Shown here: piece after piece, positions 37,163 to 47,379 of the stretch
Layout: each line of letters begins with the position of its first letter
Position numbering within the stretch: the first letter of the stretch is position 1
Origin: Adenanthera pavonina
Lineage: Eukaryota; Streptophyta; Magnoliopsida; Fabales; Fabaceae
NCBI GenBank assembly: GCA_026686845.1
Contig: JAIVEN010000014.1
Span: forward strand, 35,300,001-35,364,000
Reading direction: 5' to 3'
DNA length: 64,000 nt
The notes under the pieces: model-generated
The model's database searches: none
What the model was told of the DNA's origin: nothing
What the model saw: only the letters and a program-made list of their open reading frames with translations
Position numbers and translations under genes: made by a program

Positions 37163-38969
37163 TCCTCCCTAGGTTGGATGGGACTTGCCCTCGAGTCAAA
37201 ATTGACATCATCATCAATATATGGCGAAAGGTCAACAACATTGAAGATAATGAAAACTCTATAAGTGCCTAGCAGCTCAACTCTATAGGCATTGTTGTTG
37301 ACCTTTCGCCCAACCTTGAATGAACTGTCAGGTTGGGGTGACAACTTGGCATTTGCGTGTTTTGGAAAACGTTCTTTTCCACAAGTGAATCCACACCAAG
37401 TCCCTTACTTGGAAACTCTATTGTTTTTTATGCTTATCATGTTGAACCTTATATCTCAAGTTTTGCTTTTGAATTCACTAGCGAACATGTTCATGCAGTT
37501 TCTTGATTTCTTTAGCCCTTTTGTCTCCATCACTACTGTGTCATTGACTATAAGATAAAGGAGTCAAGTCCAACGGGCTAAGTGGGCGAACACCATAAAC
37601 TACTTTGAATGGACACTTGCCAGTAGCTTGATTAGTTGCGTTATTGTAAGCAAATTCAACCTGTGCAAGTATAAGGTTATATTGTTTCAAATTTTTCCCA
37701 GCAAAACTTCAAAGTAGGTCTCTTATAATCCTGTTGACTGCTTCAATTTGTCCATCTATCTAAGGATGGTTAGCATTGTTAAATTGAAGCTTGGTTCCCA
37801 TAATTTTCCACAGAGTTCTCCAAAAGTGGTTGAGGAATTTGACATCATAATCAGAGGTGATAGTTTTAGGAATGCCATGGAATTGAACAATTTCTTTAAA
37901 ATACAAGTCTGCAAATTGAATGGCATCATTGGTCCTTTGGCATGAAATGAAATGGGTGATCTTCAAAAATCGATCTACGATAACCATGATAGAATCTTTT
38001 TTTCTCTGTGTCTGGGGTAATCTGATAACGAAAATCCATGTTCACATCTTCCCAAGGTGCTTCTGAAGCTGGAAGAGGCATGTACAACCCAGTCTTTTGC
38101 TCTTGGACTTAGTCAGATGACAAGTTCTGCATCTTTTTATGTACTTATTGACATCTCATTTAAGCCTTGACTAATAGAAAGTTTCTTTTATCAAAGCCAC
38201 AATTTTGCCTCAGCAAAGTGACCTGCCAATCCACCATTGTGGGCCCCCAGATTATTGCCTTTCACAAAGAGCATTAAGGAATGCATAAGGCTTTTCCCTT
38301 AAATAAGACCCTTCATGTTTGTAATACTATTGGAAAGTCTGAATCTTGGTGGCATTCCATGCTTCACTAAAATCAGGGTCATCTTGGTACATCTCTTTGA
38401 TGATTTCAAAACCAACAACTTTGGCTTGAATAGTAGAAAGCAAATCATGATGATGGCTGCGCGCATCAGCTACAAAGTTCATAATTCCAGCCTTGTGTTT
38501 AAGCAAGAATAGGTAAGACTTTAAGGTCTTACTCCAATAAGTATGTCTGTGATGGATCTCCTATTGAGAATTTAAATGGTTAAGGGCCTCATGATCGAAA
38601 TAAAGGATGAATTCTTTATTCAACAGATAATGACCCTAGTGTTGTAAAGGTCAGACAATAGTATAGCACTCTTTGTCATCATGAGAGTATTTGAGCTTAG
38701 CATTGTTGAGTTTCTCACTGAAGAAAACAACTGGATGGCCTTCTTGGCTTAAAACAACACCAAACCCAGTGTTGGAGGCATCACAACTGACCTCAAACAC
38801 TTGGTAGAAGTTAGGAAGGGCTAACACAGGCGTTTTCATCATCTATTTCTTCAACTCTTCAAAGCTTTTATGGGGTTTGCTCTATCCATTTATCTCCCAT
38901 GATGCAACCTGTTAGTAGTGCAGTAATAGAGCTAAAGTTTCTAATAAGCCTCCTATAGAAAGAAGCTAA
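37147..38969 (-). pseudogene. Ty3/gypsy pol remnant: RNase H and integrase
   Basis: Minus-strand translation, with stops and shifts, shows the order RT/RNase H boundary 'LASFYRRLIRNFS' (38965-38925), RNase H 'LALPNFYQVFEVSCDASN' and 'FFSEKLNNAKLKYSHDDKE' (38842-38651), zinc-finger/linker 'CRTCHLTKSKS', integrase core 'MVIVDRFLKITHF' and 'TITSDYDVKFLNHFW' (37987-37760), and the end 'KVNNNAYRVELLGTYRVF' with 'FNVVDLSPY' (37344-37200). These are typical of plant chromovirus-type gypsy elements. Gag, protease and most of RT are missing. It is part of the element bounded by the LTRs at 36885-37162 and 54854-55126. Confidence 0.88.
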
Positions 38970-39504
38970 TGTTGGAAATTTTGGTACACACGCAGCAGAT
39001 AACAGCACCAAAATTCCTCCCATGGATCTGTCAATGATGCCTAAATCAAGATGTAGAGGAGTATTTTAGCTTTGATGCGTGTATTTTTAGGTTCTCTTTC
39101 ACTGTCGGACCCTAGGAACTAACGTTTTTTATCAGCCCCCTCTACCAATATCTACACAAATGATCAATCCAACTCAAGCAGCATGCTGACACCACTGTTC
39201 ACGAACATCAGTACACTTGAAGCCTATGTGCATCCATATATTTTCTCTCTCTAAGCATGCGTTGCTCTCTCTCTCTCTAGGGTGGGAGGAAACCCTCTTA
39301 GGAATTATATTCTAGATAACCCTAGTTTCTATCTTTTATATAAGTAGGGTTACTAATTTAATTAATTTAAAACAATTATTTAAATTAAATCAAATTTTAA
39401 TTAAATATATTAGGATAGATTTAAATGTATCTAATAGATCAAATCTAAACTAGTTATTTAATCTAAATCTAGAATCAAATTTAAATTATCATATTGGTTT
39501 AATT
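38970..39504 (+). repeat. Possible LTR of another retrotransposon (interrupted by the MULE)
   Basis: The gypsy reading stops exactly at 38969/38970, where sequence beginning TGTTGGAAATTTTGG, a common Ty1/copia LTR start, takes over. It has a TATA-like 'cttttatataag' at about 39333 and a short CT repeat (39270-39282). The other end should lie right of the MULE. The word GCTAA before it (38965-38969) also occurs at 54783-54787, but the base pair before that is TG rather than CA, so the right boundary is unproven. Confidence 0.35.
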
Positions 39505-39513
39505 TTAAATCTA
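39505..39513. repeat. MULE target-site duplication, left
   Basis: TTAAATCTA, identical to 54288-54296. Nine base pairs is the Mutator target length. Confidence 0.93.
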
Positions 39514-39639
39514 GGGGAAATTACTGTTCAGGACCAATATCCCCATTTTATTAACTTTTAAGACTAACATATTGTGAAATTAGGAAAAGGGACCTTGGGT
39601 CCTTAATACAAATTAAATCACTTTCTACATTACCAAAAT
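39514..39639 (+). repeat. MULE left terminal inverted repeat
   Basis: 126 bp matching the reverse complement of 54162-54287 with about eight substitutions and no indels. Similarity stops sharply after 'taccaaaat'. Confidence 0.95.
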
Positions 39640-41200
39640 ACCTTGACTCTATTTTACCTAAATCGCGAACGGCAACTCACACAACATCGCTTTCTCGACT
39701 CAAACTCTCTGCCCTAACTGTGTCCTGACTCAGAAGCTATTCAGCCCGCGAGACGATCAAAGAAGCTTTCTCGCCTTGCATCACATAGACCTTGCCTTTT
39801 GTTTCCTGACCTAAACTCTCTTCCCTATCTTTTTTCCACCAAAATCAGAATCAAATCCCCTGTTCTCATCATCATCCCTAATCAATCCTTTTGAACCCCA
39901 CAATTCCCCAAAAATTGAAGATTCTTCACAACAACGTGCTACTACACCTGCCATCGCACCCTCCACCTTGTCCTCACCGGAGAAATAAGACGATCGCCCT
40001 CCCTCATCGGCTTTGCCGCCTAGCGACGCTGAAGTTCAATCGGTAGCCCTTCCATCATCTCTGAAATTCGTGAAGGTCATTTAAACTATTGAAATATATT
40101 TCCTTTATTCTTGTTTCTTTGTATTTCTACAAATAATATCATCCACCAATTTGTGTTGAAAAAATATTATTCGATTTACAGTATGATATTCTTGGTAAAG
40201 GCTTAGAAATCAAAAACAGAAACTATGAAATTGATAGAGGAATAAATAAAGGAGCTGGAACTCGAGCGTTATTAGCCAACTTAGATGAAAGACCGTTAGG
40301 ATTTAACTAGTCCCAATAATAATTAGCTTGTAAATTCAAGGGAAAGGCATTTGAGAAGTAATGCATTGTAGTTTTTTCTTTCTTTCTTTCTTCTTCTTCT
40401 ACCATAACAGAAATCTTCTGATATATTGTGTAAAAATTGGAAGAATGTCCAGATTAATTAGGTTAAACTGAAAGCTCCCATTATTGTATTTGGCTCCTCC
40501 AAAGGATGGAATTTAGATAATAGAGTGCTAGTAAAATTCAAAAGAGTGGGTTCTTGCATTGATATAAATTGTTATGTAGTTGCTTGTATCATAATTCAAA
40601 TCATTAGTCTTTTTTTAACTATAATTATTCATTTTGCACTTTACCATTTTATTTTATGAAGTTCATCTTGTATTTTAAATGATTATTTTCTTCTCGTTTG
40701 TAAGTTATTTATTTATTTTAAGTTTTTTGGGGTTGCTGATGTTCTTCATGATTTTGGAAACATTTAACTTCATTTTTTACATACTCATTGTTGGGATGAT
40801 CACAAGCCAAATCTTGAGTGGGAAAGGTCGTAATGGGACAACATTAAGTTGAATCTGGATAAAAGAAGTTTTTTATGCTAGCTATCTTTAGCATTTTTTT
40901 CCTAAGCTAGTGGCAGAGATGGAATCTAGATTTGTCAATAAAATGAAAAGGTACAAAGTTAGATGATAAGATGTAGAAACATTTACTTTATTAGTCTGAG
41001 ATGTTGATACAAGAATTCAGAAAAGATGGTGGGGGTATATTATATTTTAGACAATGAATAACTGCTTAAGGAATTGATTACTTTGAGGCATAGTTTATAT
41101 AAAATTTCACTTCTTGTTGTAGTCTTATTTTCTAGCATGCTTTTTGCATCAAACCATAAAAAGTTGATTTTTCTACTGAATATTTTTTGTATATTTGCAG
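39640..41200 (+). other. MULE left subterminal region
   Basis: 39660-40065 is markedly less AT-rich than its surroundings and looks like a promoter/leader, including a 47-bp stretch (40019-40065) repeated at 42163-42209. From about 40070 the sequence is AT-rich and intron-like, without recognisable exons up to the GPAT exon at 41201. Part of it may be captured DNA from further upstream in the GPAT gene. Confidence 0.45.
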
Positions 41201-42160
41201 AACTTCTGTCAAGAATCAAGAAGGAAGTAGAAGCAAGATCTCTGCCTTCCAATGTTGCTACAGGAATGGAGGAATTGTACCTGAGCTATAAAAATGCAAT
41301 ATGTTTTAGGTCATTTTGTCTATATTCATATAAATCTATGCATTATTCCTGATGCCTTAATTTTAAATAGATGCAAGCCTTCCATTTTGTCGTATGCATA
41401 AATAATGCATTCATTTTGTTTGCAATCACTTTATTTTGTAATAGATATGACGTCAGTGAGATACTTGACCATGATCTATTTGACTAAATCATTCCTAACA
41501 TCAGAAGAAAATCATTAAGTATTTATAATTTCATACTGAACCTCCAAAACTGTGTGTTTCAAGTATTAATGATTTCTTGTGCCTGTGTTTTTTAATCTAT
41601 TTGTGTTTAATTTCAAGCATTACCTCATGATTGGCATATTGGCTTTTGGTGTTGCATTAATATTGGTTTGCTTTGTATTGCTATGTTGTCTTTATTATGT
41701 TTTCTTGTCATTCGTAAAGTGAAAGTAGACTTGTTTGATTATCAAATCATGCTCCTATCTCTTACTTCTATTTTTCTCTTTGTAATTGTTTAAGACTTGG
41801 ATACATTACTGTTACTAAATCACAAACCGAAGAATTGATTTGAATTTTAGCTTTCAGAATTTTGTATTACTCTGGTGAAATATGTGTGTGTGTGTGTGTG
41901 CTTTTTTGTGGTTTAATCTTTACTTGAACTTTTCTGGGTATGAAAATTCATATGTCACTGTTGACTAATTAACATGGATATACTTTTTCAAGACATAAAC
42001 AATTTTAGTATTATGTTATTGTGCTGCAATTTAATATCTTGATCCATCCATTTATCTTTCTGGCATTTGAATGACATAAATGAGTTTATTTGCAATCATA
42101 TTTCAGATAATGAAAAGTGGACATCCCAATGCAAATGAGATTGTATTGTCTAATATGGCT
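41201..42160 (+). pseudogene. ATS1: Captured fragment of plastid glycerol-3-phosphate acyltransferase (two exons and intron)
   Basis: Exon A (41201-41298) follows a proper acceptor (ATATTTGCAG) and reads ELLSRIKKEVEARSLPSN, then VATGMEELYLSYKNA. Exon B (42107-42160) follows ATTTCAG and reads MKSGHPNANEIVLSNMA. Both match, in order, the N-terminal helical region of plant plastid stromal GPAT (ATS1/ACT1), which acylates glycerol-3-phosphate from acyl-ACP; they precede its NHQ(S/T)EAD catalytic block, which is absent. The 808-bp intron between them is retained, so capture was at DNA level. The donor after exon A reads ATATGT where GTATGT is expected, so splicing is probably broken. Homology stops directly before a copy of the element's own 47-bp subterminal sequence. 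This is gene-fragment capture of the Pack-MULE type. Confidence 0.85.
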
Positions 42161-42162
42161 AG

Positions 42163-42209
42163 CCTAGTGACGCTAAAGCTTAACCAGTAGCCCTTCCATC
42201 ATCTCTGAA
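42163..42209 (+). repeat. Second copy of 47-bp MULE subterminal sequence
   Basis: Matches 40019-40065 over 47 bp with six differences, all transitions. It abuts the end of the captured GPAT exon B, so the captured segment is bracketed by direct copies of element sequence. Confidence 0.85.
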
Positions 42210-43646
42210 TCTCTCATTTTTTCTTCTTTAAGGTTGGTGTATGCTTCTCAAATTTCATTAAATTCATTTGTTAGCCTTGTATCATCGTGCTAAACCCTTC
42301 TTTGTACATCTTATGTATATTATTTACTGTTGGGTTCTATACCTCTCTGGGTTAAGATTTAATAAGATGAGTTCATACTCAGAGAGGTGTTATAATTCTT
42401 AAAGAAATTTTGTTGAGTGAAAGCATGATGTATTTCAACACATGAAAACTCAGAAACCTGATGTCATATGAATGTAACAGTTCCACCGAGGGAAGGAATG
42501 GACTTGTTCCACTAATTGTATAGGCCAGCTCATATACATTGCATTGGTGCAATGGTTTGGTCACTGTCTTTTTATATTAGAAATGTGTTATTAAATTTGT
42601 TTTTGAATCACTTTTGCATATACAAATTCTTTGTTAGCCTCAGACTTATCTTATGCAAGCACAACTAACCTAAAACTTATTTTGTTCAACATTACTTTAG
42701 AATGATATAGATCACCTAGTTGTTGTACCATTGGTTCAGTTCAGTTCAATGAGATGGAATCTGATAGGGGTATCTACAATAATAAACATCTATGATCCAC
42801 TAAAACTAATATATGTAAGTGTTTATCTTAGATATTACCTTCCTTTTACAAAAGCCAGACGAATACATAAAGATGAATTTGAGTAAAGATGTGGAGAAAC
42901 TCTATACAAAAAATGTCAAAGTCATGTTGATTTCCAAATTGTCTTCCTTATCAATGGATTAAGGTGAAGAAAACCCATTCAAGTTTGTCACCAATACCTT
43001 CCCTTCCTGGAATTTCGAACATACATTCATCCATTCTCTCTTCTTCAACAATTTACTTGTGCTTTAAAGGATAATAATTGTGTGCATAAGCATTGGTTAA
43101 TTTTTTGTCTCAGAATGATTTTTCATTGTTGATGTGCTTTTCCAATTATCTTATTTCAATTTGGTGCCATATTTATTTATCATCTTTTACTTATGAGGAA
43201 AATCTTCACTCTCTAGTGTGTGCTAAGGCATTACCATTTTACTCAATCACTCCCTTCTATTTGTATGGCTTATTTTATATAATTACCTCAACTGGAACTT
43301 TCTCATATACGAATGATTCCTATCGCAGAACTTCTCAATTGGACCTTGTGCATTTTAGAGTCAAATCAAGTGAATGCATAATATCATATTCATAGGTTTA
43401 ACTTTGAAATTGCATTCTTTTTAATATAACTTCTATTTTAATTATTAGAGAAAATACAAAAATCTTAAAGAGATAACTTATGTACAAATTGGATGTGTTT
43501 GTAAACAGTTTCAACAAAAGAAAAATTAAACAGATAATTGTAAATTGTATCCTGATTTCTATAATGACTAAATGCTGGTTAGTATTAATTTGTTTATTTG
43601 TTTGAATAGATTTGCTTATGATGTGAATATTTTGTGTTATAAGAGC
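42210..43646. other. MULE spacer between GPAT fragment and Ulp1 gene
   Basis: AT-rich DNA with no recognisable coding sequence. It probably contains the promoter and leader of the Ulp1-like gene. The frame at 43093-43395 shows no domain. Confidence 0.4.
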
Positions 43647-46600
43647 ATGACAAAGGACAAGAAAGAGGAACATAAAAAGTATAGTACTGGACTTAATAAG
43701 TTCAGAGGTGAATTCTTTGAGAAAAATAAAGAAAAATACAAGAATATTATAGATGCAAATGAACCACTTATGCAAGCTTGGAATAGGATGACAGAGCGTC
43801 AGAAAGATTGTTACAAGAAAGATGCAATAAAAAGGAATGTAGCAAAAGAAGAAAAAAATTCTAGTAAGGTATGATATTCATCTTATTAGATATGATGATT
43901 GGTTATACAAATTAAAGTTTTCTGTTATACTATATTATATTGTTTTTTTGATGTGTAGATGCTAATGAACACAAGATGCTCACCTAGTCAACTTAAGGAA
44001 GTAGTGGATTATATCAAGTGAAATGAAAGATTAAAGGAAAGAGTAATTTTAATGGGTTTTGGATCAACCTTAAATTTTAGTTGTGAAAGGCTGCCTAGGG
44101 AGCTATGTGAGGTACTTATAAATTCATATGACCCACCAACATCAACACTTGCAGTTAGAGGAAGACAAGTTGTTCATGCTGAGGATGTGCATTCTATCCT
44201 TGGTATACCCTATGGTGGAAAGCCTGTTATTTTGGGTGTTGATAGTGATTCCTTAGTGCAAATGAAGGAAGAATTCCAAGGAGTCACCTTTACTGATTTT
44301 AACAAAAGGATAGTATTTGGGGGGGAGGAAGACAAATTTGAAACATTGTTAATGTTGTTTATGTTTGGGAATTTTCTTTCTCCATCATCAAGTTCAACTG
44401 TTAGTGATCGATTGATTAAAGTGGTGAGCGGGAAGACAAGGCCAGAAGAGTATGACTGGTCATCATTTGTATTGTCCGAACTTGTTAAGGAAGTGTCATC
44501 ATATAAGTCGGCCATTCGAAAAGGAAAGAAGAAGGCAAGCATCGGTGGTTGCTTGTTCTTCCTCATAGTTTGTTTCAAACTCTTCTATATGTTGTTCACT
44601 AAATTTGTAGCATCTAATAAAGAATTTATTTTGCAGATATTTTTTTTAAAACACTTTCCATTGGGGGACACACCAAGACATATGGGTAAACCATTGCTAC
44701 AATATTGGAATTAGACAAATGTTAAGTCTCGAGTGGATAGGGAAACACATAGTGAACATTGACTTCTTTTTGGGACTCCTAATGCTCCAACCACTAGTAT
44801 GCTAGGTCCATCTTCATTACATCATCCGGTATGCATTCTACTTTTGAAGGATGATTGAGAATTATATGCTTTTTATGGTTGTAAAACTTAATGTGTGAAT
44901 GTTGGTACAGGAAATCAAAGCCTTATTCACTTGGTTCCAGGATCATCTCCAACAACTTGAAACTGAATTTTTTCATCAATTGATTAGGGTCCAAAACAAC
45001 ATCATTCAGAGTGATGTGCAAAGGAACCTGAATGAGGAGAATGAAGGGCAAGATGAACATGACAAAGATGATGGCGATGGAGATGATGGGGATGATGGGC
45101 ATGATAGACATGAGGATGATGGAGATGATAGACATGATGGAGTTGATGGAGAAGAGGATGAAAAAGAAGAAGATCAAGATGGAGATTTTTCATCTGCTTC
45201 TGCTAGCAAAAATGTGAAGAGGAAGCGAACAAATGAACCTCCTGTTTGAAGATCTAAACGTGGGAAAAAAGAACTAAAATGGTCACTATTTATTCGGGAA
45301 TTGATGAACCAGAGAGGGAGATTTAACCTGAAGAAAGAATGTTACAATTGGTGCATTCGGAAGATTGGGGAGGATGAGGATAGGGAGGATGCTAATGAGG
45401 ATGAGGGTGATGTGTAAGTTTATCTATACTTGTTGCTTTACATATACTATGAGATATGAAGAATTATATAACTAATGTAGTGTGCTTATCAATTAACAGA
45501 GTGATTGTTGACATGTACAATTACAACCTTACTTGAGCAAATTGTCAGTGCTTAGGTCCTAGAAAGTGGATCCATTCTGGTCTCATAACTCTGATTGCAC
45601 AAACTTTAGTGGGTGATCAGAAGCGTGAAGGGAGAGTACGTCGTCATATCTTTAGTCTTGAGTTTATGGTGTGTGGAAATTCATATAAATGTATTTGTAT
45701 TATTGTCTGATATCTTTATCTATGATTGATTTATTGTTGTTGTTATTTATAGAGAATCATCATTGTCAAAAGATTACACTGGACCGTGGAAGATGCTGAA
45801 GTGAAAAAATGATAATGCCTAATATACTAGGCTACAACATTGCAAATTTTGACTTCATTTTTGCACCCGCAGTGTTTACTCTCCATTGGTTTGTTTTTTG
45901 TATTAACATGAAAGACAGCAAGATGTATGTTCTGGATTCATTAGAAGGACCAATGGAGAAAATGAAGAAGAAGAAGAAGGATGGTGAACCCAATAATGTT
46001 ACAAAGGAGAAGAAGATTTTGGCTGGTTTGACGGTATGAATTGTCATTATTTATATTATATTTCGTTTTAATTGTTTTATATCTAGTGTTGTTGCTGTGT
46101 TTTTTTAGTAGTCTTTTTTTTTATTTTTTTGTCTTGCCTTGCTATTTTTCATTATTGAGTAAGCATTTGCCTCAACCCTTGAATGTCACCACGTGGACTA
46201 GGTTTAATTTTGTTGGTTATAAACACTGCCCTAGGGTCTAGCAGACTATGTAATATGCTTTTCAGAAATACAGTTAATTGGTTGCATCAGTTTATTATTT
46301 CATTCTACGTGATGTCCACTTAATTTATGCTACTTGTTTTAACTTTGTAGAGGAACTGCTTCAACAAAGTGCTCCAAATTGTGAAACCAGATGCTTATCC
46401 ACATGAGCCTAACATTGATATCAAATTTGAACCTTTGCCAACACAACCTAATACGTAAGTTGTATGTTTTTGGCAGTTTTTTATCCATGCCCACCTATAT
46501 GTTGATTTTAGTTATGATTGTTGTGTGTAGTTATGATTGCGGCATTTATGTCATCAAGTACCTCCAAGAATGGGACAATACGGTAAAGGATAATAGGTTA

Positions 46601-46841
46601 ACAATGATGGATTTTACAAATGTGAGTAATGTTATGGTAATAGAAGTCATTTGTTGAAGTCTTCATAATTGAAGTCAATAAGTTCTGACTTATATTTGTG
46701 TTGTATGTTTAGCCCCAATTGTTGCAGTTTCGAATTGACTTGCTTTGGTGGCTACTCAATCATCCCCAAAATATGGAGAAAGATAAAGTCATGACTTGTA
46801 TGACAACTAGAAACAAAGGAAAGAGGATAGAGAGAAAGTAG
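43647..46841 (+). pseudogene. Ulp1-like C48 cysteine peptidase gene of the MULE (decayed)
   Basis: Multi-exon gene in the element's left half. First exon from the ATG at 43647: a basic, charged segment 'FRGEFFEKNKEKYKN...WNRMTERQKDCYKKDA', faintly HMG-box-like, with donor near 43869. Next 43959-44714: 'LPRELCEVLINSYDP', 'VVHAEDVHSILGIPYGG', the region typical of transposon-borne ULP proteins, interrupted by an in-frame TGA at 44019-44021. Then an exon from 44911 with an Asp/His-rich stretch (45040-45180) and a basic KRKR. The peptidase domain follows: catalytic His in TLHWFVFCIN (45868-45900), Asp in YVLDSLEG (45927-45950), and Cys in YDCGIYVIKYLQEW (46530-46575), with the tail LLQFRIDLLWWLLNHP (46720-46765). 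Such enzymes cleave SUMO-like proteins from substrates. Triad residues survive but stops at 44019, 44713 and in the 45500 region make an intact product unlikely. Confidence 0.82.
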
Positions 46842-47379
46842 GAGAAATGTGAATGTTGTTGACAATGTATGAATTTCACATTGTAAATATAGTAATTTTT
46901 TGTTGTATGTAACGTCACTGTCATCAAGATGATATTATAACCCCATTTTTGTTGTAAGATTTCCAACCATTAGTGTTTTGGCTACCACTGTATACATGTG
47001 GCCTCTAATCAAGAAGATCTCTTTCATGGGTTGTTCTGTTATTTCAATTTGATGAGCATATGGTTGATTTTTTTTCCCTTTTTGGTAGATCTGGGTTCAC
47101 CTGAACTCAATCCACCCAAAATCAACAAAAAATTAACCTAATAGAATTTGCAACATCTATAGCAATTTGGCATGGTACAATAATGCCATATTTGGCAATC
47201 TGATTGGCATAGCACAAAAAAAGTGCTAACAAATATTTGCTAACTCAGGCTCAAAAAACAAGTTAAACAATGATGGAAGAAATACCTTAGCAAATTTGTA
47301 CCGACATATTGCAACTCAAATGTTTTAACTTCTTAAGCATCAAAGTTAGTCAATGGATTTACCACTTCTTAATCATCAA
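46842..47379. other. Spacer between Ulp1 gene and repeat array
   Basis: AT-rich sequence. The last 100 bp already contain degenerate repeat-unit words. Likely the 3' end of the Ulp1-like transcript. Confidence 0.4.

Noticed and set aside
44899..45249. His/Asp-rich 116-codon frame and its mirror frames as independent genes
   Set aside because: It continues the Ulp1-like gene as an exon after a splice acceptor; the repeats of GAT codons create open frames on several registers.
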